The translations under genes and the position numbers were made by a program. This document shows positions 1 through 6,827 of a stretch of 14,002 nt of DNA, one piece after another; the stretch's first letter is position 1, and every line of letters starts with the position of its first letter. Source of the DNA: Solirubrobacteraceae bacterium (GTDB lineage Bacteria; Actinomycetota; Thermoleophilia; Solirubrobacterales; Solirubrobacteraceae); the NCBI GenBank assembly GCA_025928415.1, contig JAICJK010000018.1, positions 1 to 14,002 of the forward strand. Reading direction: 5' to 3'. The notes below the pieces were generated by a model. That model saw only the letters and a program-made list of their open reading frames with translations, was not told the origin of the DNA and ran no database searches.

Positions 1-333
1 CGGGCGGTGCACGTGCCGCGCGCCCGCTTCGCCCCGGTCAAGACGACCGACGACCTGCTCGTCGTGCGCTCGGACGCCTACGCCCTGCGCGACGACGGCG
101 CGATGGCGCCGGGGTTCGAGGGCCCGGGGCCGCTGGTCGCGCTCGACCCCGCGCACTTCAAGCTGCTGGCGGGCTTCGAGCGCCGCTTCGCGCACGGCCC
201 GCCGTCGCTGGTGCGCTGCGCGCGGCTGGTCGTCGAGGGCGACGTGCGCTTCGGCGCCGGCGTGGCCGTCGAGGGGGACGTGACCGTGCGCGGGCCGGCG
301 CACGTGCCCGACGGCGCGGAGCTGCGCGGATGA
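1..333 (+). CDS. UTP--glucose-1-phosphate uridylyltransferase (UDPGP family), C-terminal part
   Basis: Partial gene; the 5' end lies outside the window and the frame is open from base 1. The visible 110 residues carry the UDPGP-family hallmark RFAPVKTTDDLL (residues 9-20), followed by VVRSDAY, then a segment FKLLAGFERRF and HGPPSL. The end is a short left-handed beta-helix-like stretch (VEGDVRFGAGVAVEGDV), as in the eukaryote-type UTP-glucose-1-phosphate uridylyltransferases. The family makes UDP-glucose and pyrophosphate from UTP and glucose-1-phosphate in the cytoplasm; some members also accept galactose-1-phosphate. The stop codon overlaps the galactokinase start (ATGA at 330-333), so the two are probably translationally coupled, pointing to galactose use or UDP-sugar supply. 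The GTG at 7 is an internal valine, not the start. Family assignment is firm; sugar preference cannot be judged from this fragment. Confidence 0.88.
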   Translation, partial: RAVHVPRARFAPVKTTDDLLVVRSDAYALRDDGAMAPGFEGPGPLVALDPAHFKLLAGFERRFAHGPPSLVRCARLVVEGDVRFGAGVAVEGDVTVRGPAHVPDGAELRG

Positions 334-1364
334 GCGCGCCGGTGACCGCCTTCGGGCCCGGCCGGGTGAACCTGATCGGCGAGCACACCGACTACAACGG
401 CGGGCTCGCGCTGCCCTTCGCGATCCGCGAGGGCGTGACGGTGACGGCGGCGCCGCTCGACGGCGACGAGGTGGTCGCCGTCGCGGCGGACCTCGGCGAG
501 GAGGACCGCTTCGACGCCGGCGACCCGAGCCGTGCCGGCGGCTGGCGCGCCTTCGTCCGCGGGGTGGTCGCCGAGCTGCGCGCCGAGGGCCTGCCCGCCG
601 CCCCGGCGCGCCTGGAGATCTCCGGCACGGTCCCGCGGGGCTCGGGGCTGTCGTCCTCCGCCGCGCTGGAGGTCGCGCTGTGCCTGGCGCTGCTCGGGCC
701 CGCCGGCGACGGGGTCGATCGGGTGCGCCTGGCGCGGCTGTGCTCGCGGGTCGAGAACGAGTGGGTCGGCGCGCAGACCGGGCTGCTGGACCAGCTCGCG
801 GCGCTGCTGGGCCGCGAGGAGCACGCGCTGCTGATCGACTTCGCCACCGTCGAGGTGACGCCGGTGCCGCTGCGGCTGGGCGGCTGGACGCTCGTGACCG
901 TCGACTCGGGCGAGGCCCATGCCAACGCGAGCGGCGGCTACAACGAGCGGCGCGCGGAATGCGATCAGGCCTGCGCGCGGCTCGGGATCGCGCTGCTCGC
1001 GACCGCCGACCCCGCCGCCGCCGCCGCCCTGCCCGATCCCCTGGACCGGCGCGCCCGCCACGTGCTGGAGGAGGACGCGCGCGTGCGCGGGGCGCTCGAG
1101 GCCCTGCACGCCGGCGACCTCGCGCGCCTGGCGGAGCTGCTCGACGCCTCCCACGCGAGCCTGCGCGACCTCTACGACGCGTCCACCCCGGCGGTCGAGC
1201 GCGCGGTGGCGGGCCTGCGCGAGGCGGGCGCCGCCGGGGCGCGGATGATGGGCGGCGGCTTCGGCGGCCACGTCCTCGGCCTCCTGCCGCCGGGCCTCGC
1301 GCCGCCGGACGGGGCGACCGTCGTGGAGCCGGGCGGCGGCGGCCGGCTGGTGGGCGAACCGTGA
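330..1364 (+). CDS. galK: Galactokinase
   Basis: Complete 344-residue GHMP-superfamily kinase that phosphorylates galactose at C1 with ATP, first step of the Leloir pathway, cytoplasmic. The galactokinase signature GRVNLIGEHTDYNGG is at residues 11-25, the ATP-binding loop GSGLSSSAA at 104-112, the catalytic aspartate D154 in TGLLDQ, and the third GHMP motif GARMMGGGFGG at 303-313. The length is slightly below the roughly 380 residues of E. coli GalK but all motifs are present. The ATG at 330 overlaps the stop of the upstream uridylyltransferase (ATGA), fixing both the start and an operon. No galT or galE is seen in the window. A minus-strand gene converges 34 bases downstream. Confidence 0.95.
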   Translation: MSAPVTAFGPGRVNLIGEHTDYNGGLALPFAIREGVTVTAAPLDGDEVVAVAADLGEEDRFDAGDPSRAGGWRAFVRGVVAELRAEGLPAAPARLEISGTVPRGSGLSSSAALEVALCLALLGPAGDGVDRVRLARLCSRVENEWVGAQTGLLDQLAALLGREEHALLIDFATVEVTPVPLRLGGWTLVTVDSGEAHANASGGYNERRAECDQACARLGIALLATADPAAAAALPDPLDRRARHVLEEDARVRGALEALHAGDLARLAELLDASHASLRDLYDASTPAVERAVAGLREAGAAGARMMGGGFGGHVLGLLPPGLAPPDGATVVEPGGGGRLVGEP

Positions 1365-1371
1365 CGCTCGG

Positions 1372-1392
1372 TGCAGGCCAAGCTGCCCTGCA
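1372..1392. terminator. Weak hairpin between convergent genes
   Basis: A perfect 6-bp inverted repeat (TGCAGG at 1372-1377, CCTGCA at 1387-1392) with a 9-base loop lies in the 34-base gap between galK and the convergent secreted-protein gene. There is no T-tract on either strand, so a bidirectional terminator role is only suggested by position. Confidence 0.2.
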
Positions 1393-1398
1393 GACCGG

Positions 1399-1914
1399 TC
1401 AGGCGATCACCAGCAGGCGGGTCGAGACCCTCACCTTGCCGTGGTAACCCCGTCCCATCGCCTTGACCATCAGCTGGTGACTGCCGCGCTTGAGACGGAC
1501 CCGCTCGATGAGAGCACCGGTGGACGACGAGCCCTCTTCGACCGCGACATTGCGGGCGTGGTGAAGGCGGTGGTGGTCGACGAACGCCGTCAGATGCACC
1601 GCACCGCGATCATCCGCGGGTCCTCGATCGCGCAGGGTCACGATTGCGATGACCGTGCGCAGCCGGGTTGTGCCCGTCTTCACGTGAAGCACAGCGACGA
1701 CCGAGGGCTGCTGAGGAACGCATGGGGGCGCGGGGCCGCCAGGCGGTACGTAGCAGGAGTCGCTTGCCGGCAGATCGTGGACCACAGGGGGTCTCGCGCT
1801 GCGGTTCACGATGCCCGACGCCGAGTTGGCGGTGCCCGTCAGGCCCGGCGCCATGACCACGACGAGGAACACCCCCGAACATCGCCACGCCGTATGCGTC
1901 GCCCGGTATGTCAT
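1399..1914 (-). CDS. Putative secreted protein of unknown function
   Basis: 171 residues; I do not recognise the family. The N-terminus looks like a Sec signal peptide: positive start (MTYRATHTAWR), hydrophobic core about residues 13-25 (GVFLVVVMAPGL), and a likely cleavage near TANSAS (28-33). After a proline-rich linker with two cysteines (C54, C65), residues 71-171 alternate hydrophobic and polar residues, ending LKRGSHQLMVKA...VRVSTRLLVIA. That resembles a small beta-sandwich, but this is inference. ATG at 1914 was chosen because it directly precedes the signal peptide; no clear Shine-Dalgarno is seen, and the promoter-like elements just upstream would give a leaderless message. Codons such as ACA, GCA, CAT, CGA and TGT are commoner here than in neighbouring genes, hinting at an orphan or transferred gene. 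It stands alone and converges on galK. Confidence 0.6.
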   Translation of the reverse strand: MTYRATHTAWRCSGVFLVVVMAPGLTGTANSASGIVNRSARPPVVHDLPASDSCYVPPGGPAPPCVPQQPSVVAVLHVKTGTTRLRTVIAIVTLRDRGPADDRGAVHLTAFVDHHRLHHARNVAVEEGSSSTGALIERVRLKRGSHQLMVKAMGRGYHGKVRVSTRLLVIA

Positions 1915-1920
1915 GTGGAC

Positions 1921-1949
1921 ACCATGCCAGTACCGAGCGGAGCGTCCAA
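1921..1949 (-). promoter_or_regulatory. Possible promoter of the secreted-protein gene
   Basis: On the minus strand TTGGAC (1949-1944) and CATGGT (1926-1921) are separated by exactly 17 bases, and the second ends 6 bases before the ATG at 1914. This would give a leaderless transcript, consistent with the lack of a Shine-Dalgarno. The match to the -10 consensus is only partial. Confidence 0.3.
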
Positions 1950-2066
1950 GGTCGCGCGGGGGCAATGCTCGGCGTAGCCGACGCGTGACAAGCCCATGCT
2001 CGGCCATCCAGGGATCACCGTCCGCGCGCGGGTCATTGCCCGGGGGCCGCGCCCGACGGCACGCGA
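1950..2066. other. Gene-poor stretch
   Basis: No convincing coding frame is seen between the secreted-protein gene's possible promoter and the end of the small membrane protein at 2067. The only structure noticed is the hairpin at 2037-2061. Confidence 0.5.
2037..2061 (-). terminator. Candidate hairpin terminator after the transporter operon
   Basis: An interrupted inverted repeat lies five bases past the stop codon at 2067: TGCC pairs with GGCA and CGGG with CCCG, with a two-base bulge and a 7-base loop. No T-run follows on the minus strand, so it would be an atypical terminator at best. The position after the last gene of the unit is the main support. Confidence 0.3.
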
Positions 2067-2327
2067 TCAGGCGAACGGCTTCTGCCGGGCCGCCCACCAG
2101 GAGACGAAGCCCGAGGCCAGCAGCGCGATCCCGATCGTCGCCGGCGGCACGGCGAGCGCGGCCAGGGCGAAGCCCACGCCCCGCACCCAGTGGTCGCCGA
2201 GCACGATCATCAGGATGCCCGCGGCGCCGAGCAGCACCCCGACGAGGAGGAACGGCCGGCCCGAGCCGCGCAGGCGCCGCCCGGTGCGGTCGAGGTCGCG
2301 GTCGGTCGGGGTGTGGTGCGCGCTCAT
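2067..2327 (-). CDS. Small two-TM membrane protein, third gene of the transporter unit
   Basis: 86 residues, family not recognised. A charged N-terminus (1-24, rich in Arg and Asp) is followed by two hydrophobic segments, about residues 26-44 (FLLVGVLLGAAGILMIVLG) and 52-78, and a short basic tail (ARQKPFA). The start ATG at 2327 has a strong Shine-Dalgarno, GGAGG at 2336-2332 with 4 bases between. It lies 40 bases downstream of the previous minus-strand membrane protein and is probably co-transcribed with it and the symporter-family transporter. A function beyond an integral membrane protein cannot be assigned. The topology (positive N-terminus inside) is inferred from charge. Confidence 0.75.
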   Translation of the reverse strand: MSAHHTPTDRDLDRTGRRLRGSGRPFLLVGVLLGAAGILMIVLGDHWVRGVGFALAALAVPPATIGIALLASGFVSWWAARQKPFA

Positions 2328-2367
2328 GTCGCCTCCGCGTCGCCGGGTTGGCGGGTCGCACGGGGCT

Positions 2368-2724
2368 CTACCCGGGGCCCTCCGGCTCCTCCCGCGCCCC
2401 GGTCGCGCCGGAGACCTGCGCCTGCCGGCGCTCGGCCTCGGCGAGCTGGCGCCCCAACGGCCGCCACAGGCCCCAGGCGACGAACAGGGCGCCGAGCACG
2501 AGCATGCCCAGGCCGGCCCACAGGTTGATGCGCACGCCCGCCGCCTTGCTGACCTCGGCGCTGCCGTCGGTGGCTCCCACGATCGTGAGCACGACGCCGT
2601 AGAGCAGGAACAGCCCGCCGATGATGCGCCGCAGGTCGAACGCGTTGGCGGCCTGCAGCTCGCGGCCGCCCTCCGAGCTGTCGGGGCGGTCGACGGGAGG
2701 CTGGGCGGGGTCGTCGTCGGTCAC
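2368..2724 (-). CDS. Small two-TM membrane protein paired with the SSS transporter
   Basis: 118 residues starting at GTG 2724. The N-terminal 30 residues are acidic and hydrophilic. A FDLRRIIGGLFLLYG segment begins TM1 (about 33-50), the middle SAEVSKAAGVRINLWAG leads into TM2 (66-87), and a charged tail (Arg, Glu, Gln) ends the protein. The start is supported by GGGAGG at 2734-2729, four bases ahead of the GTG; no ATG gives a full N-terminus. The gene follows the transporter stop by 20 bases, so the two are almost certainly one operon. From memory, small proteins with this FDLRRIIGGLF/INLWAG pattern commonly sit next to actinobacterial SSS transporters, so an accessory or small-subunit role is plausible. 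That link is recall plus context, not proof. Confidence 0.8.
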   Translation of the reverse strand: MTDDDPAQPPVDRPDSSEGGRELQAANAFDLRRIIGGLFLLYGVVLTIVGATDGSAEVSKAAGVRINLWAGLGMLVLGALFVAWGLWRPLGRQLAEAERRQAQVSGATGAREEPEGPG

Positions 2725-2728
2725 TGGG

Positions 2729-2734
2729 CCTCCC
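2729..2734 (-). promoter_or_regulatory. Shine-Dalgarno deciding the GTG start at 2724
   Basis: GGGAGG on the minus strand, four bases before GTG. It favours this start for the two-TM partner protein over any upstream in-frame codon, since upstream codons run into the transporter gene. Confidence 0.7.
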
Positions 2735-2744
2735 GGTTCGCGCG

Positions 2745-4415
2745 CTAGAAGAAGACGACGGTCAGGCCGAGGCCGATCGCGACGGCGGTGCCGCCGAGCA
2801 GCGCCGGCGACTCCCACCAGCTCCGGACGACCTTGGCGGCGTCGGGGTCCTTGATGGCCATCCCCCACACCAGGCCGCGCAGCTCGGAGACCGGCTTGGG
2901 CGTGGTGAACGCCGTCACCGCGACGGTGACGATCGCGTCGACGACGAACGCCGCCCCCGCCCCCCAGAACGACTCGTCGAGGTCCGAGCCGAAGCTGAAC
3001 ACGGAGGCGAACTTGTAGCCCACGTAGGTCACCAGCGCAGCCACCGTCCCGGCCACCAGGCCCCACAGGCCGGCCGCCGGCGTCATCCGCTTCCAGAACA
3101 TGCCGATGATGAACGTGGCGAACAGCGGCGCGTTGAAGATCGAGAACAGCGCCTGCAGGTAGTTCATGAGGTTCGAGTACGTCGAGGCGATCAGCGCGGT
3201 GAAGATGGCCACGAGCACGCCGCCGACCGTGACGAAGCGCCCGGCGGTCACGTAGTAGCCGTCCGGCCGCTCCGGCTGCAGGTAGGGCTCGATGATGTCC
3301 GTGGTGACCACGGTGTTGAACGCCGACACGTTCGCGGCCACCCCCGCCATGAACGACGCCATCAGCCCGGTCAGCGCGATCCCGAGCATGCCGTTGGGCA
3401 GGTATTGGTTCATCAGCAGCGGGATCGCGTTGTTGTAGGCCAGGTCCGCGTCGCTGCCGCCCAGCCCTTTGATCTTCCACAGCGCGATCATGCCCGGGAC
3501 CACCACGACGAACGGGATCACCAGCTTGGGGAACGCCCCGATCAGCGGCGTACGCTGCCCGGCGGACAGGTCCTTGGCCGACAGCGCGCGCTGCACCTCG
3601 GCGAAGTTCGTCGTCCAGTAGCCGAACGACAGCACGAAGCCGAGGCCGAAGACGAGGCCGATCCACGTCGAGCCGATCGGGTTGACCACGTTGCCGACGC
3701 CCGTGCCCTGCAGCACGTGCAGCCCGGCCTCGCCGAGCTTGGTGTCCTTGACCTTGTCGGTCAGGCCGTTGATGCCGCCCGCGTCGTGCAGCCCGACGAT
3801 CGTCAGCGGGATGAGCGCCGCGATGATCACGAAGAACTGCAGGACCTCGTTGTAGATCGCCGAGGACAGGCCGCCGAGCGTGATGTAGGCGAGGACGATG
3901 CCCGCCGCGATCACGATGCCGAGCAGGATCGGCCAGCCCAGCAGGAGCTTCAGCACCAGCGCCAGCGCGTAGAGGTTCACCCCCGCGATGAGCACCGTCG
4001 CCAGCGCGAAGGTGAGGGAGTTGAAGACGTGCGAGGAGGTGTTGAAGCGCAGCTTCAGGTACTCGGGGACCGAGCGCACGCGCGAGCCGTAGTAGAACGG
4101 CATCATCACCAGGCCGAGGAACACCATCGCCGGGACGGCGCCGATCCAGTAGTAGTTGAACGTCGCCACGCCGTACTGCGCGCCGTTGGCGCCCTGCCCG
4201 AGGATCTCCGTCGCGCCCAGGTTGGCCGAGACGAAGGCCAGGCCGGTGATCCACGCGGGCAGCGCGCGGCCGGACAGGAAGTAGTCGAGGCTCGTCTTGA
4301 CGTAGCGCTTGGCCACCCAGCCGATGCCGAGGACGACCACGAAGTACACGCCCAGGATCGAGTAGTCGAGCGCGTTGACGTCGAGGCGGACGTTCGCCGC
4401 GGCGAGCGTCAGCAC
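2745..4415 (-). CDS. Solute:sodium symporter (SSS/SLC5) family transporter
   Basis: 556 residues, a normal SSS length, with about 13-14 hydrophobic segments. Family features are DYFLSGRALPAW (44-55), the TM1 region SANLGATEILG (63-73), YYWIGAVPAM (88-97), VRSVPEYLKLRF (113-124), a GGLSSAIYNEVLQF stretch (181-194), FAEVQRALSAKD (271-282) and FWKRMTPAAGLWG (440-452). These proteins bring sugars, amino acids or organic acids into the cell, usually with Na+. GTG at 4415 is preferred because TGGAGG lies five bases upstream and residues before it look non-coding. By recalled alignment to Vibrio SGLT, the two Na2-site serines correspond to A357-G358 and two sugar-contacting residues differ. Substrate and coupling ion are therefore open; galactose is tempting because galK is nearby, but that gene is in another operon. 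Confidence 0.9.
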   Translation of the reverse strand: MLTLAAANVRLDVNALDYSILGVYFVVVLGIGWVAKRYVKTSLDYFLSGRALPAWITGLAFVSANLGATEILGQGANGAQYGVATFNYYWIGAVPAMVFLGLVMMPFYYGSRVRSVPEYLKLRFNTSSHVFNSLTFALATVLIAGVNLYALALVLKLLLGWPILLGIVIAAGIVLAYITLGGLSSAIYNEVLQFFVIIAALIPLTIVGLHDAGGINGLTDKVKDTKLGEAGLHVLQGTGVGNVVNPIGSTWIGLVFGLGFVLSFGYWTTNFAEVQRALSAKDLSAGQRTPLIGAFPKLVIPFVVVVPGMIALWKIKGLGGSDADLAYNNAIPLLMNQYLPNGMLGIALTGLMASFMAGVAANVSAFNTVVTTDIIEPYLQPERPDGYYVTAGRFVTVGGVLVAIFTALIASTYSNLMNYLQALFSIFNAPLFATFIIGMFWKRMTPAAGLWGLVAGTVAALVTYVGYKFASVFSFGSDLDESFWGAGAAFVVDAIVTVAVTAFTTPKPVSELRGLVWGMAIKDPDAAKVVRSWWESPALLGGTAVAIGLGLTVVFF

Positions 4416-4419
4416 GGAT

Positions 4420-4425
4420 CCTCCA
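4420..4425 (-). promoter_or_regulatory. Shine-Dalgarno deciding the transporter start
   Basis: TGGAGG on the minus strand ends four bases before GTG 4415. The open frame continues upstream for about 50 codons to 4565 but that stretch is Arg/Gly-rich without family similarity, so this site marks the true start. Confidence 0.75.
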
Positions 4426-4550
4426 CGTGACCCTCCGGCGTCGACGCGCTGGACACCAACGCCTTCTCCCCCGGATCGGCGCGCGCGAACCTCGGTCGCC
4501 GCGCCCCGCGGCTCCGCGCGCGGCCGGCGCCTGAGGGCGGCCGCCCCGGG

Positions 4551-4556
4551 TAGCCT
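4551..4556 (+). promoter_or_regulatory. -10 element (TAGCCT) for a leaderless ctaG transcript
   Basis: TAGCCT fits the TANNNT -10 pattern and ends 7 bases before the ATG at 4564, where transcription would begin. No Shine-Dalgarno precedes this ATG and no clear -35 is visible. The surrounding CCCCGGGTAG recurs at the same distance before the start at 13168. Confidence 0.45.
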
Positions 4557-4563
4557 CGAGCCC

Positions 4564-5460
4564 ATGCTCCGGGCGCTGTCGAGCGAGCTCGCGCTGGGCG
4601 GCGTCGGCTGGTGGTCGCTGGACCCGGGCCCGCTGATCCCCGTGATCGCCGGGGCCGTGGGCTACGCGCTGCGCGCCCGCACGCTGGCGCGGCGCGGGCG
4701 CCCGGTCCCGCCCGCCCGCGTCGCGTGGTTCGCGACCGGGATCGTCCTGCTGCTGGTCGCGCTGGTGTCCCCGCTGGACCGCCTCGGCGAGGAGCGCGTC
4801 TTCTACCTGCACATGGCCCAGCACCTGCTGCTGGCCGACCTCGCCCCGCTGGCGATCGTGCTCGGCCTCGACGGGCCCCTGCTGCGGCCGCTGCTCGCGC
4901 TGTCGCCGATCCGCCGCCTGCGCGTGCTCGGCCACCCGCTGATCGCCCTGCCCGTGTGGGCGGTGGACCTCTGGGCCTGGCACACGCCGCCGCTCTACCA
5001 GGCGACGCTGGCCCACGCCGGCGTCCACGCGCTCGAGCACTCGCTGTTCTTCCTCACCGGCGCGCTGGCCTGGGCGGCCGTCGTCGAGCCGCTGCCCGGC
5101 CCCGCGTGGCTCGGCGCCGCGTGGAAGGCGGCGTACGTGCTGGTGATGCGCGTGGTGAGCGGGACGCTGGCCACCGTGCTGATCTTCTCCGGCCAGGCCT
5201 TCTACCCCGACTACGCCACCGGCGAGCGCCTGTGGGGCATCAGCCCGCTGACCGACCAGCGGATCGGCGGCGGCCTCATGCTCGTCGAGGGCGCCATCGT
5301 GACCGCGGTGATGTTCTCCTGGCTGTTCCTGCGCTGGACGCGCGAGGCCGAGCTGCGTCAGCAGCTCATCGAGGCCGGCCACGCGCCGGCCGTCGCGGCC
5401 CGCGCGGCGCGCTATGGCCGCTCGGCCGTCGCGCGCTCGGTGCCCGGCGTCAGGGGCTGA
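4564..5460 (+). CDS. ctaG: Cytochrome c oxidase assembly protein, CtaG (caa3-type) family
   Basis: 298 residues, polytopic membrane protein with about seven hydrophobic segments. Family features are a His-rich motif HMAQH (83-87) before a LLLADLAPLAIVLG membrane segment, WAWHTPPLYQ (137-146), a helix with H151, H155 and H159, and SPLTDQRIGGG (227-237). This is the bacterial CtaG/caa3 assembly factor family, thought to help copper insertion into subunit I; it is unrelated to the Cox11-type CtaG. ATG 4564 is chosen because the frame upstream is Arg/Pro-rich and a -10 element sits 7 bases before it. It is divergent from the transporter (148-base gap) and its last 49 bases overlap the end of qcrB on the other strand. 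Its place beside an oxidase cluster supports the call. Confidence 0.88.
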   Translation: MLRALSSELALGGVGWWSLDPGPLIPVIAGAVGYALRARTLARRGRPVPPARVAWFATGIVLLLVALVSPLDRLGEERVFYLHMAQHLLLADLAPLAIVLGLDGPLLRPLLALSPIRRLRVLGHPLIALPVWAVDLWAWHTPPLYQATLAHAGVHALEHSLFFLTGALAWAAVVEPLPGPAWLGAAWKAAYVLVMRVVSGTLATVLIFSGQAFYPDYATGERLWGISPLTDQRIGGGLMLVEGAIVTAVMFSWLFLRWTREAELRQQLIEAGHAPAVAARAARYGRSAVARSVPGVRG

Positions 5461-6827
5461 GGCGACGCTGCCCGCAGCGCCCGCTCGCCCTCCTCCTCGG
5501 CGGCCTCGCGGTCGGCCTCCAGGGCATCGGAGCGCTGCAGCTCGCGGCAGATCGTGAGCACCACGAAGAAGACCGCGAGCGGCAGCGCGAAGGTCGCCAC
5601 CCGGTAGATCCAGGTCATCGAGGTGTAGCTGATGCGCAGGAACACGTAGAGGCGGTCGGCGCTCCCCGCGAAGAACACGAGCACCACCCAGAGCAGGAAC
5701 GCCGCGCCGAACGCCGTGCGCACCGGCGCGTCGCGCGGGCGGTCGAGCAGGTTGTGCACCCTGCGGTCGCCGGTGATCCGGCGCTCGACCCAGGGCCATA
5801 CGAGCATCAGGCCGATCACGATCGTCGGGAACAGCACCCCGCCCCAGAACGGGTTGGGCACGAGCGTGTAGTCGCCGATCGTGACGTCGAAGCCGGGCAT
5901 CAGCCGCAGCGCGCCGATCAGCCAGCCCAGGTACCAGTCCGGCTGCGCGCCGTTGGTGCCCAGCGCGACCTCGTAGGGCCCCCACTGCCAGATCGGGTTG
6001 ATCTGCACCAGCCCGCCGAGCAGGAAGAGCACCGCGGCGACGGCGAACAGCAGGCCGAGCGAGCGCGGGGCCTGCCCCGGGAACGTCGGCACGCCCACCA
6101 GGCGCTGGTTGGTCTGGCGGCGCATCCGGCGGAACTGCGCGTGGTGGCGCGCGGCGACCAGCGTGAGGTGCAGGCCGAGCAGCAGGCCGATGATCACCGG
6201 GAAGATGAACACGTGGGCGATGAACATCCGCGACTCGAAGGTGTGGTCGCCGGGGTACGGCGAGCCCCACAGCCCCAGCGCCAGGTTGCCGCCGATCACC
6301 GGCAGCGACAGCGCGACCCCGTAGCCGATCGCCAGGCCCATCCCCGACAGCAGGTCGTCGACCATCGAGTAGCCGACGTAGCCCTCGAGCAGCGTCGTGA
6401 CGAGGATCAGCATGCCCACGACCCAGGTCAGCTCGCGCGGCTTGCGGAACGCCCCGGTGAAGAACACGCGCATCACGTGCATGACGATCGCCGCGACGAA
6501 GACGTCGGCCGCCCAGTGGTGGGTCTGGCGGATCAGCAGGCCGCCCTTGTAGGCGAACGAGATGTCGATCGCCGACTTGTAGGCCTGGCTCATCTCCGCG
6601 CCGCGCAGCGGGCCGTAGACGCCCTGGTAGGTGACGTGCGCCAGGCTCGGGTCGAAGAACAGCGCCAAATAGGTGCCGGTGCCCACCAGCACCAGGAACG
6701 AGTACAGCGCGACCTCGCCGAGCAGGAACGACCAGTGGTCGGGGAACAGGTAGCGCAGGGTCTTGACCACGAACGGCGAGGCGCCGCTGCGCTCGTCGAA
6801 CATCGCCACGACGCGGCGCAGCATCAT
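5412..6827 (-). CDS. qcrB: Cytochrome bc complex cytochrome b subunit
   Basis: 471 residues, integral membrane cytochrome b that oxidises menaquinol. Heme ligand pairs are H103/H117 (14 apart) and H205/H220 (15 apart); the longer second spacing is like cytochrome b6 and other Gram-positive-type b proteins. The quinol-site motif is PDWY (296-299) in GAQPDWYLGW, where mitochondria have PEWY. N- and C-terminal cytochrome b halves are fused, with about eight TM helices followed by a further hydrophobic segment (411-427) and a charged cytoplasmic tail. The ATG at 6827 overlaps the qcrA stop (ATGA); a second ATG follows directly at 6824. It is the last gene of the cluster and ends inside the 3' end of ctaG on the opposite strand. 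It is shorter than mycobacterial QcrB (about 550), mainly in the tail. Confidence 0.95.
   Translation of the reverse strand: MMLRRVVAMFDERSGASPFVVKTLRYLFPDHWSFLLGEVALYSFLVLVGTGTYLALFFDPSLAHVTYQGVYGPLRGAEMSQAYKSAIDISFAYKGGLLIRQTHHWAADVFVAAIVMHVMRVFFTGAFRKPRELTWVVGMLILVTTLLEGYVGYSMVDDLLSGMGLAIGYGVALSLPVIGGNLALGLWGSPYPGDHTFESRMFIAHVFIFPVIIGLLLGLHLTLVAARHHAQFRRMRRQTNQRLVGVPTFPGQAPRSLGLLFAVAAVLFLLGGLVQINPIWQWGPYEVALGTNGAQPDWYLGWLIGALRLMPGFDVTIGDYTLVPNPFWGGVLFPTIVIGLMLVWPWVERRITGDRRVHNLLDRPRDAPVRTAFGAAFLLWVVLVFFAGSADRLYVFLRISYTSMTWIYRVATFALPLAVFFVVLTICRELQRSDALEADREAAEEEGERALRAASPQPLTPGTERATAERP

Noticed and set aside
1441..1977. A 178-codon plus-strand open frame opposite the secreted protein
   Set aside because: Arg/His/Ala-rich with no signal peptide or domain; the minus-strand frame has a signal peptide and a structured C-terminal half.
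2368..6270. A 1300-codon open frame on the minus strand spanning the transporter and part of qcrB
   Set aside because: Only its last 118 residues look like a real protein; the rest is Arg/Gly/Ala-rich and out of frame with clear SSS and cytochrome b genes.
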